Positions 14,958 to 18,980 of a stretch of DNA of 18,980 bases are shown in pieces. A program made the translations under genes and the position numbers. The notes under the pieces are model-generated. The model did no database searches, was not told the DNA's origin, and saw nothing but the letters and a program-made list of their open reading frames with translations. This stretch comes from Desulfurococcales archaeon. Its GTDB lineage: Archaea > Thermoproteota > Thermoprotei_A > Sulfolobales > Acidilobaceae. The stretch lies in the NCBI GenBank assembly GCA_015521095.1, contig WAOU01000088.1, forward strand, positions 1-18,980, written 5' to 3'. How positions within the stretch are numbered: the stretch's first letter is position 1; every line of letters starts with the position of its first letter.

Positions 14958-15397
14958 GAATGGTTCTAGTTACCGGTAAGAGGAAAAGGGCTATAGCCAC
15001 GGCCTTGATAAAACCGGGTAAAGGCCGTATATGGGTCAATGGCGTTCCTATTGATATTTATCCCATAGAAATGGCTAGGTTGAAAATGCTTGAACCTCTC
15101 CTAGTAGCAGGTAAAAAGCTACGTGGCTTAGTTGATATTATTATCAAAGTCCGCGGCGGAGGATATATGGGTCAAGCCGAGGCCGTTAGAATGGCCATAG
15201 CGAAAGGCCTTATAGAATACATGAAAAGCTTTACAGAAGAGGGCACAGAAAGTCAAATGCAGGAACAAATAAAGCTTCTAGAGAAATTCTTCAATGAGTA
15301 CGATAAGCATATGCTAGTAGGTGACCCCAGGAGAACAGAGCCGAAGAAACCGATGAGGTATAGTGCCAGAAGAAGATGGCAGAAGAGTTATAGGTGA
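14954..15397 (+). CDS. rps9: 30S ribosomal protein S9 (uS9)
   Basis: Small-subunit head protein whose C-terminal tail reaches the P-site tRNA. The 147-residue product has VTGKRKRAIATALIKPGKGRIWVNGVPID at the start, VRGGGYMGQAEAVRMAIAKGL in the middle and the basic end KKPMRYSARRRWQKSYR, including the terminal arginine that contacts tRNA. The GTG at 14954 overlaps the rpl13 stop; an ATG at 14960 would remove two residues and is nearly as likely, since no strong site separates them. It is followed by rpoN after six bases. Confidence 0.96.
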   Translation: MRMVLVTGKRKRAIATALIKPGKGRIWVNGVPIDIYPIEMARLKMLEPLLVAGKKLRGLVDIIIKVRGGGYMGQAEAVRMAIAKGLIEYMKSFTEEGTESQMQEQIKLLEKFFNEYDKHMLVGDPRRTEPKKPMRYSARRRWQKSYR

Positions 15398-15403
15398 TCA
15401 AAT

Positions 15404-15628
15404 ATGCTCGCTCCCGTAAGATGCTTTACATGCGGAGCTCCATTGGCGCATCTATGGCCGGAGTTTAAGAGGAGGGTGGAGGCAGGAGAAGACCCAGGAA
15501 AAGTCCTCGATGACTTAGGAGTAAAACGGTATTGCTGCCGGAGAACCCTACTGTCAACAGTCGCTTATATTGAGGAACTCGTAGTTTACACCCACATAGG
15601 TTTTAAGAAGAAAGTGAGACCATTCTAG
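15404..15628 (+). CDS. rpoN: DNA-directed RNA polymerase subunit N (Rpb10 homologue)
   Basis: Small zinc-binding subunit of archaeal RNA polymerase that sits at the D-L platform. The 74-residue product has the atypical zinc motif CFTC near the N-terminus (PVRCFTCG) and the invariant RYCCRR (residues 43-48), with [13 protein letters not shown] as the family core. The residues after YCCRR ([12 protein letters not shown]) replace the more usual M-L-x-H stretch. The ATG at 15404 follows TAGGTGATC. It lies between rps9 and rps2; the rpoK gene often found here in archaea is absent. Confidence 0.97.
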   Translation: MLAPVRCFTCGAPLAHLWPEFKRRVEAGEDPGKVLDDLGVKRYCCRRTLLSTVAYIEELVVYTHIGFKKKVRPF

Positions 15629-15652
15629 ACCGGTTATGCGGGGTGTTTAGAT

Positions 15653-16285
15653 ATGAGTGAACAAGAGCAAACCAAGAGCCAAGAAGAATTCCTCGTTCCA
15701 CTAGACACGTATAGGAAGGCAGGAGTGTTTCTAGGTACACATATATGTACCAAGTACATGGAGCAGTTCGTATACAAGATAAGGCCTGACGGTCTCTACA
15801 TACTCGACATAAGGAAAATAGATGAAAGATTGAGGATAGCCTCAAGATTTCTCTCGAACTACGATCCCGAGAAGATCGCCGTCGTGGCTGTTAGACAGTA
15901 TGGTCAGAAGCCTGTTAAAATGATGTGTGAGAGAGTGGGATGCAAAGCTATCACTGGCAGAGTTATACCGGGCATTTTCACTAACCCCAAACTTGAATGG
16001 TATATGGAGCCCGACGTCGTCCTAGTCACAGATCCCAGGGCTGAAGCTCAGGCGATAAAAGAGGCTTTCAAAGTCGGAATACCCATTGTAGCTCTAACAG
16101 ACACTGATAATCGTATCGAGAATATTGATCTGATTATTCCGGCGAACAATAAGGGTAGAAAGAGTCTCGCGTTGATCTATTGGATTCTAACAAGGGAAAT
16201 ACTCAGAAATAGAGGAGTCATATCTCCAGATCAAGACCTTGATGTCTCATGGGAGGACTACATCGTTAGACCCGTTAGGAAGTAG
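15653..16285 (+). CDS. rps2: 30S ribosomal protein S2 (uS2, archaeal SA-type)
   Basis: Small-subunit protein of the head-body junction, in archaea related to eukaryotic SA. The 210-residue product contains [30 protein letters not shown], then [32 protein letters not shown] and [34 protein letters not shown], the conserved S2 core. The first 12 residues are polar and variable. The ATG at 15653 follows GGGGTG. This is the last gene of the ribosomal operon; a hairpin with a T-tract follows at 16288-16314. Confidence 0.97.
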   Translation: MSEQEQTKSQEEFLVPLDTYRKAGVFLGTHICTKYMEQFVYKIRPDGLYILDIRKIDERLRIASRFLSNYDPEKIAVVAVRQYGQKPVKMMCERVGCKAITGRVIPGIFTNPKLEWYMEPDVVLVTDPRAEAQAIKEAFKVGIPIVALTDTDNRIENIDLIIPANNKGRKSLALIYWILTREILRNRGVISPDQDLDVSWEDYIVRPVRK

Positions 16286-16287
16286 TT

Positions 16288-16314
16288 CTAGGCAAACTCT
16301 TTAACCTAGTTTTT
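16288..16314 (+). terminator. Hairpin plus T-tract after rps2
   Basis: CTAGG (16288-16292) and CCTAG (16305-16309) are perfect inverted repeats around a 12-base loop, followed at once by five T residues (16310-16314). It begins three bases after the rps2 stop, so it is placed to end the ribosomal operon. The TTTTTA at its end could also act as a TATA-like box for the following gene. A five-pair stem is short, and archaeal terminators often need only the T-run. Confidence 0.45.
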
Positions 16315-16346
16315 ACTTGCTACCTATTACCAGGGTATTCCTAGAT

Positions 16347-17156
16347 ATGAAAATAAGGTTAAGCATTCCTATACTGGGAGTAAATTGGGGGGAAACAGTC
16401 AACCCGTACATAGTTGTCCCACTTGAAAACAGTATTTCAGTACACCAGATAGAATGTTGGGACAAAGCGAATAGTGGTTTACTCAAGATTTCGTCCGATG
16501 GGCAGAATTCATTGTTTCTAGAGCATGAAATAAATAGTGAAACAGTGAAAATGATGAGTTTATACAGATCTCTAACTGGAGATATACCTGAAAAGAACTG
16601 CTATGAAATGTCAATACCAGACGAGAAGATTCCATATATATCCATCTACGGAGGAGCATTGGCTGCTTTAGCCTACAAGTTGATAAGCCGTGCCCTAGGA
16701 TTAAAACCATCTAAAAATGAAATCCTAGAGTTTCTAAGCCATTTATGGACTGATAAACCGTTCTGGCTTAGACTTCTATACGAATCAGTTGCACTTTCAT
16801 CATTGACTGGGAGAGCCATATTGTATAGAGGTATCGATGAAAGCGTCATCCTTGGAAAAACCAGTATTGAAAAAGCCGCTAGAAGAGATTATTACAATGC
16901 AAACAGTGTTGAACCACCAATTGACCTTCAGCTACAGTCAGCCCTGGCCAAACTAGAAGGCGTATCCGTTATCTCCGCCTCAAACATTATTTCAGCCCAG
17001 CCAGACAAAGGACTAGAAGTACATTCCCTTCTATCCACCTACTATAAAATCGATAATGCAGTAAGCTACATAGTTTACGGTTTGGAACCTCCGATCGACG
17101 GGTGCAAATATATTCAATCTCTTAACGGGGGCTTGGAGGAGACTTGCTTTGATTAA
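16347..17156 (+). CDS. Degenerate GHMP-kinase-like protein in the mevalonate kinase position
   Basis: 269 residues, apparently soluble, located between rps2 and the isopentenyl phosphate kinase gene, where many archaea have mevalonate kinase. The N-terminus LSIPILGVNWGET lines up without gaps with the GHMP motif 1 A-P-G-K-x-x-L-F-G-E-H: P8, G15 and E16 match, but Gly-Lys is Ile-Leu and His is Thr17. At 96-105, PYISIYGGAL stands where the ATP phosphate loop P-x-x-x-GLGSSA is expected; only one Gly is kept. A candidate for motif 3 near the C-terminus, YGLEPPIDGC, lacks the Gly-rich loop. The protein is shorter than usual (300-330). It therefore looks like a GHMP fold that has lost kinase residues, not an active mevalonate kinase. 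The start ATG 16347 was chosen over TTG 16317 because upstream TATA-like boxes would start the mRNA after 16317. It overlaps the next gene by eight bases. Confidence 0.6.
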   Translation: MKIRLSIPILGVNWGETVNPYIVVPLENSISVHQIECWDKANSGLLKISSDGQNSLFLEHEINSETVKMMSLYRSLTGDIPEKNCYEMSIPDEKIPYISIYGGALAALAYKLISRALGLKPSKNEILEFLSHLWTDKPFWLRLLYESVALSSLTGRAILYRGIDESVILGKTSIEKAARRDYYNANSVEPPIDLQLQSALAKLEGVSVISASNIISAQPDKGLEVHSLLSTYYKIDNAVSYIVYGLEPPIDGCKYIQSLNGGLEETCFD

Positions 17157-17907
17157 CTCGGACTACATAGTGAAGCTAGGCGGGAGTGTTATAACAGAGA
17201 AAGACAAGGCCATGAAAATAGATTATGACTCACTCTGCAAAATAGGCTCATACCTACGGAAACATGTGCCTAAAATAATAGTGCATGGTGGAGGAAGCTA
17301 TGGGCACTACATCGTGCATAACATCCTGGAAGAAAAGAGACAACTGGATTACACCGATTTACCATCGATAAGTTACGTGATGGATATATTGAACAGAGAA
17401 GTGATAAAATGCTTCCAGGACTATGGGTTACCGGTAGTTAGTTTTCCGCCTCACTCAATATGCTCGATTAAAAACAGTAAGCTTGAATGTGAAATTGAAA
17501 CAATGAAAAGGACCGTTGAAAACGGTTTGATACCTGTTTTATACGGCGATGCAGTTGTTTCAACAGGAGGGATAGAAATCCTATCAGGTGACACACTTAT
17601 GGTTTTCCTAGCAAAAGAGTTTGGACTACGTAAACTAATTTTCCTAACTGATGTAGACGGAGTATATCTGGATATGAATAGGAAGACCATCATAAAACAC
17701 CTGAATTTAAGGGATCCCAAGAATCAACTAGCATTCCTCCGCGAATCAGGTAACATAGATGTAACAGGTGGTATGAGAGCTAAGATTGAGTCACTCAAAA
17801 ACCTGCCTAACAACACACTGGTCTACATAGTTAATGGAAGAAAGGAGAGTCATCTAAGTAAGGTTTTTGTAGAAGGAGAGAATCCAGGTACTCTTATAGA
17901 AACATAG
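17149..17907 (+). CDS. ipk: Isopentenyl phosphate kinase
   Basis: Amino-acid-kinase-fold enzyme that converts isopentenyl phosphate plus ATP to isopentenyl diphosphate, the late step of the archaeal mevalonate pathway. The 252-residue product shows VKLGGSVITEK (K9), the HGGGSYGHYIVH loop with H53 at the family's catalytic histidine, SGDTLMVFLAKEFGLRKLIFLTDVDGVY, and DVTGGMRAKIESL near the C-terminus. Length agrees with characterised archaeal enzymes (about 250-260). The start is TTG at 17149, inside the end of the preceding gene, with GGAGGAG seven bases upstream. It is followed after 22 bases by the isomerase gene, so precursor formation and isomerisation are encoded together. Confidence 0.95.
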   Translation: MINSDYIVKLGGSVITEKDKAMKIDYDSLCKIGSYLRKHVPKIIVHGGGSYGHYIVHNILEEKRQLDYTDLPSISYVMDILNREVIKCFQDYGLPVVSFPPHSICSIKNSKLECEIETMKRTVENGLIPVLYGDAVVSTGGIEILSGDTLMVFLAKEFGLRKLIFLTDVDGVYLDMNRKTIIKHLNLRDPKNQLAFLRESGNIDVTGGMRAKIESLKNLPNNTLVYIVNGRKESHLSKVFVEGENPGTLIET

Positions 17908-17929
17908 TCTGAACAATCAATAGAAGGAG

Positions 17930-18980
17930 GTGTCCAGAGCCATAAAGCTAACCACCGAAGACAGAAAACTTGACCATATAAAGATCACGCTTGAAAGACA
18001 CGTGGAGTCCAAGGCAACCACGCTACTCGACGATATATTTGTCGAACATATATCACTCCCCGAGGTCAACTTCGACAGGATAGATACAACAATAGAATTC
18101 TTGGGCAAAAAGATCAACGCTCCCATAATGATAACCGGGATGACGGGAGGCCATCCCAAAACGGCAGAGATAAACAGGGATCTAGCCATTGTAGCTGAGA
18201 AATACAGGATAGCTCTGGGTGTGGGCAGCCAGAGAGCTGCAATAGAAGACAAGAAATTAGGATGGACTTTTCGTATTGCCAGGGAAAACGCTCCCACAAT
18301 ACCCCTAGTTGCCAACATTGGTGGTCCTCAGCTAGTTAAGGGCTACGGTATAAAAGAGATTGTTGAAGCTATAGAGATGATTGACGCCGACGGTATAGCC
18401 ATCCACTTGAATCCTCTCCAAGAAGCCTTCCAACCCGAAGGTGATAGGGATTACAGCGGGTTAATCTCCAAGATAATTGAAATCGTAGACCGCTCGCCCG
18501 TTCCAGTCATTATAAAAGAAACAGGATCAGGTCTTTCTCCCAGAATAGTGAGCATTTTATATGACCTCGGAGTCAATCACTTCGATGTCTCAGGTCTAGG
18601 TGGTACTAACTGGGGTAAAGTCGAGGTTCTCAGGGCGGAGCATCGTGAGATAATGGGGTTCAAAGGAAAACTGGATGGATACGGTGACTACTGGGGTAAC
18701 CCTACAGCCTTCAGTGTAATATCCTCGCGAATAGTAGCCCCGTACTCAACCATCATAACGAGCGGAGGCATAAGAACAGGGCTCGATATAGTTAAATCCA
18801 TAGTTATAGGAGGTGATTTAGGCGGGTTTGCCTTGCCTGCGCTTAGAGTATTAATGAAGGAAGGAACTACTGGGTTGGAGAGATTTATCGAGGATATTAT
18901 TTACCAGGTTAAAGTGGGGCTTTTCCTAACCGGTTCAAGCAACTTAAAACAACTGAGATGCAAGCGTTTCGCTATATTAA
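17930..18980 (+). CDS. fni: Isopentenyl-diphosphate isomerase type 2, 3' truncated by window edge
   Basis: FMN- and NADPH-dependent isomerase that interconverts isopentenyl and dimethylallyl diphosphate. The 350 visible codons include MITGMTGGHP (67-76), GVGSQRAAIED (from G97), ANIGGPQLVKGYG, the substrate loop HLNPLQEAFQPEGD with H159, N161 and Q164, IIKETGSGLS, DVSGLGGTNWGKVE, SGGIRTGLDI and GGFALPALR, the complete type 2 signature set. The frame stays open to the window end after KVGLFLTGSSNLKQL. By comparison with crenarchaeal enzymes of about 368 residues, only some 20-30 are missing. The only standard start near the conserved N-terminus is GTG at 17930, which lies inside the ribosome binding site AGGAGGTG (17925-17932). 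Confidence 0.95.
   Translation, partial: MSRAIKLTTEDRKLDHIKITLERHVESKATTLLDDIFVEHISLPEVNFDRIDTTIEFLGKKINAPIMITGMTGGHPKTAEINRDLAIVAEKYRIALGVGSQRAAIEDKKLGWTFRIARENAPTIPLVANIGGPQLVKGYGIKEIVEAIEMIDADGIAIHLNPLQEAFQPEGDRDYSGLISKIIEIVDRSPVPVIIKETGSGLSPRIVSILYDLGVNHFDVSGLGGTNWGKVEVLRAEHREIMGFKGKLDGYGDYWGNPTAFSVISSRIVAPYSTIITSGGIRTGLDIVKSIVIGGDLGGFALPALRVLMKEGTTGLERFIEDIIYQVKVGLFLTGSSNLKQLRCKRFAIL

Noticed and set aside
17917..18318. Open frame on the minus strand opposite the isomerase gene
   Set aside because: The plus strand encodes an unmistakable type 2 isomerase; the opposite frame is its low-complexity complement.
1..18980. CRISPR repeats, insertion sequences, integrase or attachment sites
   Set aside because: Reading through the window showed no spaced direct repeats, transposase motifs or terminal inverted repeats; all regions are ordinary chromosomal genes.

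Overview
The window reads as chromosomal DNA from a hyperthermophilic crenarchaeon (Thermoproteota, Desulfurococcales-like). Supporting signs are archaeal or eukaryote-type ribosomal proteins (S13, S4, S11, L18e, L13, S9, S2), archaeal RNA polymerase subunits D and N, L7Ae, a mevalonate-pathway block with isopentenyl phosphate kinase, heavy use of AGA/AGG and ATA codons, frequent TTG/GTG starts, GGAGGTGA-type ribosome binding sites, and TATA boxes about 25 bases upstream of short leaders. The species cannot be named from the sequence. No tRNA, rRNA, CRISPR array or insertion sequence was found, and no gene-free stretch exceeds about 140 bases.

Region 1 (1-7258, plus strand) is the 3' part of a complex I-like (Nuo/Fpo) operon in the order H (5' truncated), I, J, K, M, L, N. 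It encodes the membrane arm and the two-cluster ferredoxin subunit of a proton- or ion-pumping oxidoreductase. Some residues of the ion path differ from the E. coli pattern in NuoM and NuoN. A separate gene follows (7341-8045) for a four-CxxC protein resembling the formate dehydrogenase accessory protein FdhE.

Region 2 (8026-10809, minus strand) is a tight four-gene unit. From its promoter it runs: family I inorganic pyrophosphatase, a double-anchored surface protein of unknown function, a metallo-beta-lactamase/beta-CASP-like nuclease, and a small unknown membrane protein. Its promoter lies back to back with that of L7Ae (10901-11272, plus). A superoxide reductase (11306-11680, minus) follows, convergent with L7Ae and divergent from the ribosomal operon.

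Region 3 (11829-16285, plus) is the conserved archaeal cluster rps13-rps4-rps11-rpoD-rpl18e-rpl13-rps9-rpoN-rps2. It ends in a hairpin plus T-tract. Region 4 (16347-18980, plus) holds isoprenoid genes: a strongly degenerate GHMP-kinase-like protein in the usual mevalonate kinase position, isopentenyl phosphate kinase, and type 2 isopentenyl-diphosphate isomerase, which runs off the window. The last two make IPP from isopentenyl phosphate and convert it to DMAPP for archaeal lipids.

The observations most worth a second look are the eroded GHMP kinase, the loss of the TM5 glutamate in NuoN together with a TM8 Lys-to-Gly change in NuoM, the FdhE-like protein beside complex I, a superoxide reductase with Glu-Thr-His in place of Glu-Lys-His, and an RpoD subunit with an unusual and reduced cysteine set.
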